The notes beneath the pieces are model-generated. The model searched no databases and was not told where the DNA came from. It was given only the letters and a program-made list of their open reading frames with translations. Shown here piece after piece: positions 45,797 to 55,551 of a DNA stretch of 64,000 bases. The translations under genes and the position numbers were made by a program. The number at the start of each line of letters is the position of its first letter. Positions within the stretch are counted from its first letter, which is position 1. The stretch comes from Pseudomonas fluorescens (lineage in GTDB: Bacteria > Pseudomonadota > Gammaproteobacteria > Pseudomonadales > Pseudomonadaceae): positions 664,501-728,500 of the forward strand of contig NZ_CP078138.1 of assembly GCF_019212185.1 (NCBI RefSeq). Reading direction: 5' to 3'.

Positions 45797-47701
45797 ATGG
45801 CCACTCCCAGCGCTAGCTCTTATAACGCAGACGCCATCGAAGTCCTCTCGGGCCTCGACCCGGTGCGCAAGCGCCCTGGCATGTACACCGACACCAGTCG
45901 GCCGAACCACCTCGCCCAGGAAGTCATCGACAACAGTGTCGACGAAGCCCTGGCTGGCCACGCCAAATCGGTTCAGGTCATCCTCCACGCCGATCACTCG
46001 CTGGAAGTTTGCGATGACGGTCGCGGCATGCCGGTGGATATCCACCCGGAAGAGGGCGTCAGCGGCGTCGAGCTGATCCTCACCAAGCTTCACGCCGGCG
46101 GCAAGTTTTCCAACAAGAACTACCAGTTCTCCGGCGGTTTGCACGGGGTGGGTATTTCGGTGGTCAATGCCCTGTCGACCGAAGTGCGGGTGCGGGTCAA
46201 GCGTGACGGCAATGAATACCAGATGACCTTTGCCGACGGTTTCAAGAAAACCGAGCTGGAAGTCGTCGGGACTGTCGGTAAGCGCAACACCGGCACCAGC
46301 GTGTTCTTTGCCCCGGACCCGAAATACTTCGATTCGCCGAAATTCTCCATCAGCCGCCTCAAACACGTGCTCAAGGCCAAGGCCGTGCTGTGCCCGGGGC
46401 TGCTGGTCAGCTTTGAAGACAAGGCCAGCGGCGAGAAAGTCGAGTGGCATTACGAAGACGGCCTGCGCTCCTATCTGGTAGACGCCGTCAGCGAATTCGA
46501 ACGCCTGCCCGACGAGCCGTTCTGCGGCAGCCTGGCGGGTAATAAAGAAGCGGTCGACTGGGCGCTGTTGTGGCTGCCCGAAGGTGGCGACAGTGTCCAG
46601 GAAAGCTACGTCAACCTGATCCCGACGGCGCAGGGCGGCACCCACGTCAACGGCCTGCGCCAGGGCTTGCTCGATGCCATGCGCGAGTTCTGCGAGTTCC
46701 GCAGCCTGTTGCCGCGCGGCGTCAAGCTGGCACCGGAAGACGTCTGGGAGCGAATTGCCTTCGTTCTGTCGATGAAGATGCAGGAGCCGCAGTTCTCCGG
46801 CCAGACCAAAGAGCGCCTGTCGTCCCGTGAAGCGGCGGCGTTCGTGTCCGGGGTGGTCAAGGATGCGTTCAGCCTGTGGCTTAATGCGAACCCGGAAACC
46901 GGGATGCTGCTGGCCGAGCTGGCGATCAACAACGCCGGGCGTCGCCTCAAGGCGAGCAAGAAGGTCGAGCGCAAGCGCATCACTCAAGGGCCGGCGCTGC
47001 CGGGCAAACTCGCTGACTGCGCCGGGCAGGACCCGATGCGTTCCGAGCTGTTCCTGGTCGAAGGTGATTCCGCCGGTGGTTCGGCCAAGCAGGCGCGAGA
47101 CAAGGAATTCCAGGCGATCCTGCCGTTGCGCGGCAAGATCCTCAACACCTGGGAAGTCGATGGCAGCGAAGTCCTGGCCAGCCAGGAAGTGCACAACATT
47201 GCCGTGGCCATCGGCGTCGATCCGGGTGCCACGGACATCAGCCAGCTGCGCTACGGCAAGATCTGCATCCTTGCCGACGCCGACTCCGACGGCCTGCACA
47301 TCGCTACCTTGCTGTGTGCCTTGTTCGTCCAGCATTTCCGTACCCTGGTGGATGCCGGTCACGTCTACGTGGCCATGCCACCGCTGTATCGCATCGATTT
47401 GGGCAAGGAGATTTTCTACGCCCTCGACGAAGCCGAGCGCGATGGCATCCTCGACCGCCTGGTGGCCGAGAAAAAACGCGGCAAGCCACAGGTCACCCGA
47501 TTCAAGGGCCTGGGTGAAATGAACCCGCCGCAGTTGCGTGAAACCACCATGGATCCGAACACCCGGCGCCTGGTCCAACTGACCCTCGATGATTTCGAGG
47601 CGACGGCGGAAATCATGGACATGCTGCTGGCGAAGAAACGCGCGGGTGATCGCAAGTCCTGGCTGGAATCCAAAGGCAATCTGGCCGAGGTTCTGGCCTG
47701 A
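45797..47701 (+). CDS. parE: DNA topoisomerase IV subunit B
   Basis: 634 residues. GHKL ATPase domain (NSVDEALAGHAK, DDGRGMPVDIHPEEG, GLHGVG) followed by a transducer domain and the TOPRIM domain with EGDSAGGSAKQARD. It pairs with ParC to unlink replicated chromosomes. The stop overlaps the start of the next gene by one base. parC is 1.5 kb downstream with two small genes between. Confidence 0.97.
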   Translation: MATPSASSYNADAIEVLSGLDPVRKRPGMYTDTSRPNHLAQEVIDNSVDEALAGHAKSVQVILHADHSLEVCDDGRGMPVDIHPEEGVSGVELILTKLHAGGKFSNKNYQFSGGLHGVGISVVNALSTEVRVRVKRDGNEYQMTFADGFKKTELEVVGTVGKRNTGTSVFFAPDPKYFDSPKFSISRLKHVLKAKAVLCPGLLVSFEDKASGEKVEWHYEDGLRSYLVDAVSEFERLPDEPFCGSLAGNKEAVDWALLWLPEGGDSVQESYVNLIPTAQGGTHVNGLRQGLLDAMREFCEFRSLLPRGVKLAPEDVWERIAFVLSMKMQEPQFSGQTKERLSSREAAAFVSGVVKDAFSLWLNANPETGMLLAELAINNAGRRLKASKKVERKRITQGPALPGKLADCAGQDPMRSELFLVEGDSAGGSAKQARDKEFQAILPLRGKILNTWEVDGSEVLASQEVHNIAVAIGVDPGATDISQLRYGKICILADADSDGLHIATLLCALFVQHFRTLVDAGHVYVAMPPLYRIDLGKEIFYALDEAERDGILDRLVAEKKRGKPQVTRFKGLGEMNPPQLRETTMDPNTRRLVQLTLDDFEATAEIMDMLLAKKRAGDRKSWLESKGNLAEVLA

Positions 47702-48684
47702 TGCGGAGCGGTTTCGCCCTCGCAATGCTGTTGTTTGCCGGAACTGCCATCGCGCAGCCGGCAGAGCCATTGCGCCTGCTGTCCGAACATGCCGTAGAAG
47801 GCATGCGCGGAGGCAACCTGTCTGGGTTGGCGCAGTGCGGTGACGACCTGTTGACGATATCCGACCGTGACGATGACCGGCTGTATCGGCTCGATACTCG
47901 CGACAGCACTTGGCGGGCCGAGGCGATCCATATCGACGTGCCGCCAGTGCCTGACAGTGGCTTGCCCTGGGGCTTGACGTCGCGGACCTGGGCTGCGTCG
48001 GTGGTGCGAGGCGGGGAGCTGGATTACGAAGGCATCAGCTGCGACCAGGCCGGTAACCGTTTTGTCGTCAGTGAGGCGCACGCGGCTGTGCTGCAGGTGT
48101 CGCCGACAGGGTCCGCGCAGTGGCTGAAAATCTCGCCGAGCCTGGTTCGCGAAGCGCGCGCCAGTGGCATGTTGCTGCACTTCAATGCGCTGTTCGAAGG
48201 CTTGGCGGTCAACCCTGAAGGCAATCGACTGTGGCTCGCGGCCGAGCGCGAGGGGCGTGGCTTGCTGCGCATCAAGCGCCAGCAAAGCGCTTGGGATTGT
48301 GACGGTGGTTGCGTGTTGCTCAGCGAGGGCGGCACGCAGATGCAGCCGGCACAGTTCCCCGGCGCTAGAGCGGTTTCCCGGGACTTTGCCGACCTGGCAT
48401 GGTTTGCCGGCAAACTCTTTACGCTCGAGCGCAGTGCCTACGAGATCTGCCGTCGCGATGCCGAGAGTGCCAAGGTCGAGCGTTGCTGGTCATTCGCCGC
48501 TGAGGCCTTGCAGGCGTCGCGGCGTTATCCACAGCCTTACGGTCTCGCCGAAGCCCTGGTGATCGACGCCGAAGGTGCCTGGGTCGGTATCGATAACAAC
48601 AACGGTGCGCGTGCCGATGGCGAAGTCAGGCCGGTGGTCTGGCGTTTCGCCGCGCCGCTGGCAGGCTGGAGTGACAAATCGTGA
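47701..48684 (+). CDS. Exported esterase-like/phytase-like beta-propeller protein
   Basis: 327 residues. Signal peptide (MRSGFALAMLLFAGTAIAQ, cleavage after AIA). The remainder fits the 'esterase-like activity of phytase' family: DYEGISCD, FEGLAVNPEGNRLWLAAERE and GLAEALVIDAEGAWVGIDNN look like propeller blades. It corresponds to PA4966. Activity is unproven. Coupled to parE by a one-base overlap and to the next gene by four bases. Confidence 0.8.
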   Translation: MRSGFALAMLLFAGTAIAQPAEPLRLLSEHAVEGMRGGNLSGLAQCGDDLLTISDRDDDRLYRLDTRDSTWRAEAIHIDVPPVPDSGLPWGLTSRTWAASVVRGGELDYEGISCDQAGNRFVVSEAHAAVLQVSPTGSAQWLKISPSLVREARASGMLLHFNALFEGLAVNPEGNRLWLAAEREGRGLLRIKRQQSAWDCDGGCVLLSEGGTQMQPAQFPGARAVSRDFADLAWFAGKLFTLERSAYEICRRDAESAKVERCWSFAAEALQASRRYPQPYGLAEALVIDAEGAWVGIDNNNGARADGEVRPVVWRFAAPLAGWSDKS

Positions 48685-49202
48685 GTCAGCCGGTGCCGGG
48701 CAAGCGCGCCGGGCGCATCCTATTGGTGCTTGCCTGGTGTGCTGGGCTGTTCCTGGCCACGCGTTTTTTCGGCGAGTGGGAACAGCGTCGAGAAAACCCC
48801 AATACCCAAGTCAGCTCGCAGCAGGTCGACGGCTACATCGAGGTCAAACTGGTGGGCAATGGTCAGGGGCATTTTGTGGCCGATGGTCAGATCAATGGCC
48901 AGCCAGTGAACTTCATGCTCGATACCGGGGCCACCGATGTGTCGATCCCGGCGGGCCTGGCCGAGCGGCTGAGTCTGGAGAAGGGTGCGCCCGTCACCCT
49001 GAGTACCGCGAACGGACGCAGCCAGGGCTATCGCACCCGGCTGGAACAATTGAAACTGGGCGACATTGTCTTGCACGACGTGCGCGCCCTGGTGGCGCCA
49101 GGCTTGAGCGGCAACCAAGTGCTGCTGGGCATGAGCGCCCTGAAACAACTCGAATTTACCCAGCGCGGCGGCACCTTGCTGCTGCGCCAGTCAACAAATT
49201 GA
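48681..49202 (+). CDS. Membrane-anchored retropepsin-like aspartic protease (clan AA, TIGR02281 type)
   Basis: 173 residues, GTG start overlapping the previous stop. One N-terminal membrane helix (about 12-28) and a single retropepsin domain with catalytic motif LDTGATDVS (D81) and the later LLGMSAL. It would act as a dimer in the periplasm. Family members are common in proteobacteria, without known substrates. It lies in the parE-parC operon; parC starts 10 bases downstream. Confidence 0.88.
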   Translation: MSQPVPGKRAGRILLVLAWCAGLFLATRFFGEWEQRRENPNTQVSSQQVDGYIEVKLVGNGQGHFVADGQINGQPVNFMLDTGATDVSIPAGLAERLSLEKGAPVTLSTANGRSQGYRTRLEQLKLGDIVLHDVRALVAPGLSGNQVLLGMSALKQLEFTQRGGTLLLRQSTN

Positions 49203-49212
49203 TGAGGCCCGC

Positions 49213-51477
49213 ATGAGCGATATCCTTGCAGACAGCTTAGATGGCGTAGAACGCCGGTCGCTGGCTGACTTCACCGAAAACGCCTACCTCAACTACTCCA
49301 TGTACGTGATCATGGACCGTGCCTTGCCGCACATCGGCGACGGTCTGAAGCCCGTGCAACGGCGTATCGTCTACGCGATGAGCGAGTTGGGGCTGGACGC
49401 CGACTCCAAGCACAAGAAATCCGCGCGTACCGTCGGTGACGTGCTCGGCAAATTCCACCCCCACGGTGACTCGGCCTGCTACGAAGCCATGGTGCTGATG
49501 GCGCAGCCGTTCAGCTACCGCTACACGCTGGTGGACGGGCAGGGTAACTGGGGTGCGCCGGATGACCCGAAATCCTTCGCGGCGATGCGTTACACCGAGG
49601 CGCGCCTGTCGCGCTATTCCGAAGTGCTGCTCAGCGAGTTGGGCCAGGGCACGGCGGACTGGGGGCCGAACTTCGACGGTACACTCGACGAACCGCTGGT
49701 ATTGCCCGCGCGTTTGCCGAACATCCTGCTCAACGGCACCACCGGTATCGCCGTCGGCATGGCCACCGATGTGCCGCCGCACAACCTGCGTGAAGTCGCT
49801 ACCGCCTGCGTGCGTCTGCTCGATGAGCCCAAGGCGACGGTCGAGCAACTCTGTGAGCACATTCAGGGCCCGGACTACCCCACCGAAGCGGAAATCATCA
49901 CACCGCGCGCTGACCTGCTGAAAATCTACGAAACCGGTCGTGGTTCGGTGCGAATGCGTGCCGTGTACAACGTCGAGGACGGCGACATCATCGTCACCGC
50001 GCTGCCCCACCAGGTTTCCGGCGCCAAGGTGCTGGAGCAAATCGCCGCGATGATGCAGGCCAAGCCGTCCAAGGCGCCGCAAATCGCTGACCTGCGTGAT
50101 GAGTCCGACCATGAGAACCCGTGCCGGATCGTGATTATTCCGGTCAACAGCCGGGTCGACCATGAAGCCCTGATGCAGCACCTGTTCGCCAGCACCGAGC
50201 TGGAATCCACCTACCGGGTCAACATCAACATCATCGGCCTCGACGGCAAGCCGCAACTGAAGAACCTGCGGGCGCTGCTGGTGGAATGGCTGGAATTCCG
50301 GGTGCGCACGGTGCGTCGCCGCTTGCAGTTCCGCCTGGACAAGGTCGAGCGCCGTCTGCACCTGTTGGACGGCTTGCTGATTGCCTACCTCAACCTCGAC
50401 GAAGTGATCCATATCATTCGCACCGAGGAGCATCCGAAGGCCAAGCTGATCGAGCGCTTCGCCCTGAGCGAAATCCAGGCGGATTACATCCTCGACACCC
50501 GCTTGCGTCAGTTGGCCCGTCTCGAAGAAATGAAGCTGCGCGACGAGCAGGACGAACTACTCAAGGAGCAGGCCAAGCTGCAAGCCCTGCTCAGCAGCGA
50601 ATCCAAACTCAAGAAGCTGGTGCGCAGCGAATTGATCAAGGACGCTGAAACCTATGGCGACGACCGTCGGTCACCGATTGTCGAACGTGCGGAAGCCAAG
50701 GCACTGACCGAGCACGATCTGCTGCCTAACGAGAAAGTCACGGTAGTGCTGTCGGAAAAAGGCTGGGTGCGCTCGGCCAAGGGCCATGACATCGACGCTA
50801 CCGGTCTTTCCTACAAGGCGGGTGATGGGTTCAAGGCACTGGCGGCGGGGCGTTCCAACCAATTCGCGGTGTTCATCGACTCCACCGGGCGCAGCTATTC
50901 GGTTGCGGCGCATACCTTGCCGTCTGCGCGGGGCCAGGGCGAACCCTTGACCGGTCGTCTGACGCCGCCACCGGGTGCGACCTTCGAATGCGTGCTGATG
51001 CCTGAAGATGAAGGGCTGTACGTCATCGCTTCCGACGCGGGCTACGGCTTCGTGGTCAAGGGCGAGGACCTGCAGGCCAAGAACAAGGCGGGCAAGGCGT
51101 TGTTGAGCCTGCCAAACAACGCCAAGGTGATCCTGCCGCGTCCGGTTGCCGATAGGGATGAGAACTGGTTGGCCTCGGTCACCACCGAAGGGCGCCTGCT
51201 GATCTTCAAAATCAGCGACCTGCCGCAGCTGGGCAAGGGCAAGGGCAACAAAATCATCGGCATCCCCGGCGAACGTGTGGCCAACCGCGAGGAATACGTC
51301 ACCGATATCGCTGTGCTGCCAGACGGTGCGACCTTGGTACTGCAAGCCGGCAAACGCACCCTGTCGCTCAAGGCCGATGACCTGGAGCACTACAAAGGTG
51401 AGCGTGGGCGACGGGGCAATAAGCTGCCGCGTGGCTTCCAGCGTGTGGATGCACTATTGGTAGAAACTCTCAATTAA
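49213..51477 (+). CDS. parC: DNA topoisomerase IV subunit A
   Basis: 754 residues. Breakage-reunion domain with active-site Tyr127 in [10 protein letters not shown] and C-terminal beta-pinwheel repeats. The quinolone-resistance region reads [10 protein letters not shown], giving Ser87 and Glu91, the susceptible residues. Together with ParE it decatenates daughter chromosomes. Confidence 0.97.
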   Translation: MSDILADSLDGVERRSLADFTENAYLNYSMYVIMDRALPHIGDGLKPVQRRIVYAMSELGLDADSKHKKSARTVGDVLGKFHPHGDSACYEAMVLMAQPFSYRYTLVDGQGNWGAPDDPKSFAAMRYTEARLSRYSEVLLSELGQGTADWGPNFDGTLDEPLVLPARLPNILLNGTTGIAVGMATDVPPHNLREVATACVRLLDEPKATVEQLCEHIQGPDYPTEAEIITPRADLLKIYETGRGSVRMRAVYNVEDGDIIVTALPHQVSGAKVLEQIAAMMQAKPSKAPQIADLRDESDHENPCRIVIIPVNSRVDHEALMQHLFASTELESTYRVNINIIGLDGKPQLKNLRALLVEWLEFRVRTVRRRLQFRLDKVERRLHLLDGLLIAYLNLDEVIHIIRTEEHPKAKLIERFALSEIQADYILDTRLRQLARLEEMKLRDEQDELLKEQAKLQALLSSESKLKKLVRSELIKDAETYGDDRRSPIVERAEAKALTEHDLLPNEKVTVVLSEKGWVRSAKGHDIDATGLSYKAGDGFKALAAGRSNQFAVFIDSTGRSYSVAAHTLPSARGQGEPLTGRLTPPPGATFECVLMPEDEGLYVIASDAGYGFVVKGEDLQAKNKAGKALLSLPNNAKVILPRPVADRDENWLASVTTEGRLLIFKISDLPQLGKGKGNKIIGIPGERVANREEYVTDIAVLPDGATLVLQAGKRTLSLKADDLEHYKGERGRRGNKLPRGFQRVDALLVETLN

Positions 51478-51491
51478 GCCGTCTAGAGCCC

Positions 51492-51519
51492 TCGATCTAC
51501 GATTTAACCCGTAGATCGA
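51492..51519. terminator. Hairpin after parC
   Basis: Perfect 10-bp stem TCGATCTACG/CGTAGATCGA with an 8-base loop, 14 bases after the parC stop. AT-richer than usual terminators here and with no T run behind it. The remaining bases up to the lipoprotein start at 51654 hold nothing I can name. Confidence 0.45.
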
Positions 51520-51653
51520 CGCTTTCGCGCTGGAGTCGCAAGGCATATTCACGGATGATATGGCCTTTCAAGCGCCGGCGTGGTCGAGCGTTCTTCATAT
51601 TTTTTGAGTATTTTCACAGTGATCGGTCTTATGGCCGTCACCTGGATGGGATG

Positions 51654-52367
51654 ATGACTGTTCTGCGCTTTCCCCTAATTTTTTTGCTCGCTGGCGTTCT
51701 TGGCCTGGCGGGTTGTAGTACGCACCAGCCGGTGTCGCTGTATCAGCTGGACAGCGGTAGCCCGGCGCAACCTGCGCAAAGCGCGGGCATGGCGGTTTTG
51801 CTGGGCCCAGTGTTGATTGCCGATTACCTGCAACGCGAGACCCTGTTGCAACGCCAGCCGGACGGCAGCCTGCAGGCTTCCACCGACGGTCGCTGGGCGG
51901 GCAGTCTGTCCTCGGACATCAATCAATTGCTGCTGCGTCAGGTCGCCGGTCAATTGGACAGCCAGCGCGTCGTGCTGGCTCCGGCGACCCTGGGTTTCGC
52001 CCCGGACGTTCAGGTGTTGTTGTCGATTACCCGCCTGGACTCCGGCGAGTCGCAACCTGCGGTCCTCGATGCTCAGTGGCGCTTGATCGACCGTCGTGGC
52101 CAGGTTCGCGATAACCGCATCATTCACCTGCAGGAGCAGCATGCCGGCGGTACTGCCGCGCAGGTTCAGGCTCAAGGCATCTTGCTGCAGCGTCTAGCCG
52201 AACAACTTTCGGTCGCCTTGAAGCCATTGGCCAACCAGCCCGCTATCGTCGAAGCCCCGCGCAAGCCGGCAGCGGTCAAGCCAACGGCTCCAGCGGAGCG
52301 GGAGAAACAGCCGAAGATCCCGATGGCCGCACCGGTGCGAACCGATATGGAAGTGTTCCGCTTCTGA
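51654..52367 (+). CDS. PqiC-family (ABC-type transport auxiliary) lipoprotein
   Basis: 237 residues from the second of two adjacent ATGs (51651/51654), the one better spaced from GGATGGG. Signal peptide with lipobox LAGC (Cys20-21). The mature part SLYQLDSG...AVLLGPVLIADYLQRE matches the DUF330/PqiC domain, which in E. coli is an outer-membrane lipoprotein partner of the PqiAB lipid-transport tunnel. No pqiA or pqiB is next to it here, so its partner lies elsewhere. A Pro/Lys-rich tail (about 205-237) is predicted to be disordered. Confidence 0.82.
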   Translation: MTVLRFPLIFLLAGVLGLAGCSTHQPVSLYQLDSGSPAQPAQSAGMAVLLGPVLIADYLQRETLLQRQPDGSLQASTDGRWAGSLSSDINQLLLRQVAGQLDSQRVVLAPATLGFAPDVQVLLSITRLDSGESQPAVLDAQWRLIDRRGQVRDNRIIHLQEQHAGGTAAQVQAQGILLQRLAEQLSVALKPLANQPAIVEAPRKPAAVKPTAPAEREKQPKIPMAAPVRTDMEVFRF

Positions 52368-52375
52368 TTGGGTCT

Positions 52376-52468
52376 TGTGGGGGTGGGCTCGACTTGCCCG
52401 CGATTATGATGGTGGTCGTGACGCCGTCATCGCGAGCAAGTCGAGTCGTCGCACCGCCGCCCCCCACA
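52376..52468. repeat. REP/REPIN-like element after the PqiC-like gene
   Basis: Arms TGTGGGGGTGGGCTCGACTT (from 52376) and the inverted counterpart ending in GCCGCCCCCCACA (to 52468) face each other; the second arm is slightly longer. Confidence 0.65.
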
Positions 52469-52481
52469 GGTTCGACCCAGT

Positions 52482-52514
52482 AACAAAAAGCCCGCGAATG
52501 CGGGCTTTTTGTTA
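52482..52514. terminator. Bidirectional intrinsic terminator
   Basis: AAAAAGCCCGC (52485-52495), loop GAAT, GCGGGCTTTTT (52500-52510). T runs lie on both strands, so it can end the lipoprotein transcript on plus and the ytjB-like transcript on minus, the two genes being convergent. Confidence 0.92.
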
Positions 52515-52526
52515 TCTCTGATTGGC

Positions 52527-54071
52527 TCAGTCCTTGGCGCTGGTCTCGTGCATGCGGGCCAGTTGGCGTTCCAGCATCGACGGATAAGGCTCCATCAGGC
52601 GTTCGACGCAGCAGGCGCCTTCCGGGCTGGCAATCGGGCGGATACGGGCGCGTTGGCGGATCAGCGCATCGTCGTTGATCTTGCGCTCCACCAGCAGCAG
52701 ATTGCGGCTGTGTTGGGACAGGGCGAGAGCGTCCTGGGCGGTTTCGGTCAGCAGCAGGTCGATCTGGCTCAGGCCGTAGAGTTCGTCGCCCAGGGTCAGG
52801 CCGAGTTGCAGTTGCAGGGTAATGCCGCTGTCGGCGACTTCGATCTGCAATTGATGGCCGAGTGCGCGCAGCAGTTCGCCGCAGCAAATGGCATTGGTCA
52901 GGTAATCCTCACCGCTGTCCTGGGTGTGGAACAGCATCAGCGTGCTGCCGTCATTGAGCGTGTGCAGTTCGCTTTCATACAGCGAGGCGGCCTGGTCGAG
53001 GCAGTCGCGGTAGCGGTCGAGCAGCTCGGTCAGGCGTGCCCGCGGCAGGCGTCGCAATTGTTCCTGGGCGCCCAGTTGCACCGCCAGTACAGCGCTGAAC
53101 TGAGGCTGGGTGGAGGCAGCGACTTTGGCTTGCGGCTTGACGACCACCGGGTCAGTGGCGCTGTCGCGAAGATCAGCGAACGGGTCTTCGTCATCTTCGT
53201 CCGACTCATCCTCAGTCGCCTTGATCACGTGCCGAGGCGCCGCTTTAGGGGTCGCAACCGGTGCGCTTTCATCGAAGCTCGGGTCACGCAGGTTACGCAC
53301 TTCAAAGGCTGGCTCGTCGTCTTCGGTGTCGTCCAGTTCGTCGATTTCCGGCTCTGCGACCGGCTCGGGGATGACCGGCTCTGGCGCGAAACTGGCGTGC
53401 AGTTGGCGAGCCAGGTCGCCAATTTCGTCCTGGCGCTGGGTGCCAGGCGTGTGTTCGTCGATATCACGCAACCACACGCGCAACTGCAGCAACGGTGTGG
53501 AGATGTGCCGGCCAAGGCGCAGGCTCAAAGCCAAAGCCAAAGCCAGCAGGATAGCGCTGAGGATGCCCATGCTTTGCAGGCTGATGGTCATCGGCTGTTC
53601 GAATTGATCCATATCCAGGCTGATACGCAATTGACCGGCGGTCACGTCCTGGAAGGTGATCTTGCTCTCGTACATGCCCTGGGTTTCACCCAGCAGGCTT
53701 TGCTTGGGGCGCTGCCCGGCCTCGGCGAGAATCCGGTTGTCGACGCTATAGATAGCAGCGTGGGCCACCAACGGATTCTTCGTCAGGTTATTCAGCAGGA
53801 CATTGAGGCTGAGGATGTCATTGGACACCAATAGCTCGGTCGCTGACGTCGCCGTCTGGGTGGTCAGGCTCTGGCCAAGGGCATCGGCCTGCTCGTGCAT
53901 CGCCTGCTTGAACTGCAGACCCATCACGCAGGCGTAGATCACCAGGGCCAAGGCGACCAGGATCACGTTATGGCTGGCGATGCGCAATGCGATCGGTACA
54001 CGGCGGTGGCGCAGTGCACGGAAGATCAGCAGGAAGAAGTTATCGGGTTTGACTGGCGTGGGCCGGTTCAC
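52527..54071 (-). CDS. AhpA/YtjB-family membrane protein with HAMP-like and degenerate cyclase-like C-terminal domain
   Basis: 514 residues from GTG at 54071; the longer frame to 54308 runs through the serB promoter and is rejected. TM1 about 31-52, an extracytoplasmic sensor-like region about 53-160, TM2 about 165-184, a HAMP-like segment about 185-225, a strongly acidic linker (about 240-305), then a folded domain (about 325-490). E. coli YtjB (Smp), also divergent from serB, stops after the second helix. The last domain, with YRDCLDQ, LNDGSTLMLF and LQLGLTLGDELYG, resembles class III nucleotide cyclases, but the first metal-binding Asp is absent, so catalysis is unlikely. Function unknown. 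Confidence 0.8.
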   Translation of the reverse strand: MNRPTPVKPDNFFLLIFRALRHRRVPIALRIASHNVILVALALVIYACVMGLQFKQAMHEQADALGQSLTTQTATSATELLVSNDILSLNVLLNNLTKNPLVAHAAIYSVDNRILAEAGQRPKQSLLGETQGMYESKITFQDVTAGQLRISLDMDQFEQPMTISLQSMGILSAILLALALALSLRLGRHISTPLLQLRVWLRDIDEHTPGTQRQDEIGDLARQLHASFAPEPVIPEPVAEPEIDELDDTEDDEPAFEVRNLRDPSFDESAPVATPKAAPRHVIKATEDESDEDDEDPFADLRDSATDPVVVKPQAKVAASTQPQFSAVLAVQLGAQEQLRRLPRARLTELLDRYRDCLDQAASLYESELHTLNDGSTLMLFHTQDSGEDYLTNAICCGELLRALGHQLQIEVADSGITLQLQLGLTLGDELYGLSQIDLLLTETAQDALALSQHSRNLLLVERKINDDALIRQRARIRPIASPEGACCVERLMEPYPSMLERQLARMHETSAKD

Positions 54072-54168
54072 TGAGCTCGGCTCTTTGTCCGTGGAGTTGG
54101 AGCGCAGTATAGCGATAGCCCCCAGACCGGCAAAGCGCTCGCTGTGCCCGATGGTCACTGAATGTGGG

Positions 54169-54174
54169 TAGAAT
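54169..54174 (+). promoter_or_regulatory. Possible -10 box of the serB promoter
   Basis: TAGAAT lies 31 bases before the serB start and just ahead of a T run; the -35 region is poor. Tentative. Confidence 0.35.
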
Positions 54175-54204
54175 GCGGTTTTTTTCCACTTGCGGGGGTG
54201 CGCC

Positions 54205-55419
54205 TTGCGCGAAATCGTCCTGATAAACATCACGGGAGTCGACCGTCCGGGTCTGACTGCGGCCATTACCGGTGTACTGGCCCAGGGTGGTGTGAACATT
54301 CTCGACATCGGTCAGGCGGTGATCCACGACACGCTGTCGTTCGGCATCCTGGTTGAAATTCCCGACACCGAGCAAGGCAAGTCGGTGCTCAAGGACATCC
54401 TGTTCACCGCTTATAAGCTCGACCAGCAGGTGCGTTTCACGCCGGTGTCCGAAGAGGATTACCAGCAGTGGGTCGGTAACCAGGGTAAAAAGCGTCACAT
54501 CGTCACCCTGTTGACCCGCAAAGTGACCGCCGAGCAGTTGCAGAGCGTGAGTTCGATCACTGCCAAGTACGGCTTGAACATCGATCACATCGATCGTCTG
54601 TCCGGGCGCATGCCGCTGGACACCCCGGCCGATAAGGGTAAGGGCTGCATCGAGTTTTCCGTGCGTGGCGAAGCGGCCGATCCGCAGGCCCTGCGAGCCG
54701 AATTCCTCAGTGTTGCCCAGGAATTGAACGTCGACATCGCCTTTCAGGAAGATTCGCTGTTCCGTCGTAACCGTCGCCTGGCGGTGTTCGACATGGACTC
54801 GACACTGATCGAGGCAGAAGTCATCGACGAATTGGCCAAGGCCGCCGGTGTCGGTGATCAGGTCTCGGAAATCACTGAGCGGGCGATGGCTGGCGAGCTG
54901 GATTTCCGTGCCAGCTTCAAGGAACGCCTGGCCTTGCTCAAGGGGCTGGACGTCAGCGTGCTCGACTCCATCGGCGCCTCGCTGCGCCTGACCGAAGGCG
55001 CCGAAACCCTGTTCGCCGAGCTCAAGCGCCTGGGTTACAAGACGGCGATTCTGTCGGGTGGTTTCACCTACTTCGCCAAGCAACTGCAAGCCAAGCTGGG
55101 CATCGACTACGTGTTTGCCAACGAGCTTGAAGTGCTCGACGGCAAGGTCACCGGTGTGGCGGTGGAGCCGATTGTCGACGCGCAACGCAAGGCTGATCTG
55201 CTGCGAGAGCTGGCACACAAGGAAGGATTGCGACTGGAGCAGACCATTGCGGTCGGTGACGGTGCCAACGATCTGCCGATGCTGGCGATTGCCGGATTGG
55301 GCGTGGCGTTTCGTGCCAAACCGCTGGTGAAACAGTCGGCCAAGCAGGCGATCTCCACCCTTGGGCTCGATGGCGTGTTGTACCTGCTGGGCTTCCGCGA
55401 TCGCGACGGCCAGCTCTAA
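54205..55419 (+). CDS. serB: Phosphoserine phosphatase (TTG start)
   Basis: 404 residues from TTG at 54205, with GGGGGTG upstream; the conserved N-terminus REIVLINITGVDRPG starts here. Two ACT-like regulatory domains occupy the first 180 residues, followed by a HAD phosphatase with nucleophile motif DMDST (196-200) and GDGANDLPML. It makes L-serine, the last step of the phosphorylated pathway. Divergent from the ytjB-like gene, as in E. coli. Confidence 0.95.
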   Translation: MREIVLINITGVDRPGLTAAITGVLAQGGVNILDIGQAVIHDTLSFGILVEIPDTEQGKSVLKDILFTAYKLDQQVRFTPVSEEDYQQWVGNQGKKRHIVTLLTRKVTAEQLQSVSSITAKYGLNIDHIDRLSGRMPLDTPADKGKGCIEFSVRGEAADPQALRAEFLSVAQELNVDIAFQEDSLFRRNRRLAVFDMDSTLIEAEVIDELAKAAGVGDQVSEITERAMAGELDFRASFKERLALLKGLDVSVLDSIGASLRLTEGAETLFAELKRLGYKTAILSGGFTYFAKQLQAKLGIDYVFANELEVLDGKVTGVAVEPIVDAQRKADLLRELAHKEGLRLEQTIAVGDGANDLPMLAIAGLGVAFRAKPLVKQSAKQAISTLGLDGVLYLLGFRDRDGQL

Positions 55420-55429
55420 CGCTGATCCC

Positions 55430-55535
55430 TTGTAGGAGCGGGCGCCCGCTTGCGGCTTGCTCGCGAAAGCGGCATCACATTCAACATCTATGTTGACTGA
55501 CACCGCGCTTTCGCGAGCAGGCTCGCTCTTACAGG
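55430..55535. repeat. REP/REPIN element between serB and psd
   Basis: Arms TTGTAGGAGCGGGC...TTGCTCGCGAAAGC (55430-55470) and GCTTTCGCGAGCAGGCTCGC (from 55507) are inverted across about 35 bases. It fills the gap between two converging genes; no separate terminator was seen. Confidence 0.8.
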
Positions 55536-55551
55536 TTTATCTCGGTGCTAA

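Noticed and set aside
45740..47770. A 676-codon frame opposite parE, and others opposite thiC (38893-40383), parC (49237-50433) and serB (54040-55503)
   Set aside because: All lie antisense to unmistakable conserved genes and lack their own motifs or ribosome sites.
54072..54308. N-terminal extension of the YtjB-like protein
   Set aside because: It would run through the serB leader and into serB; the GTG at 54071 begins a plausible cytoplasmic tail before the first helix.
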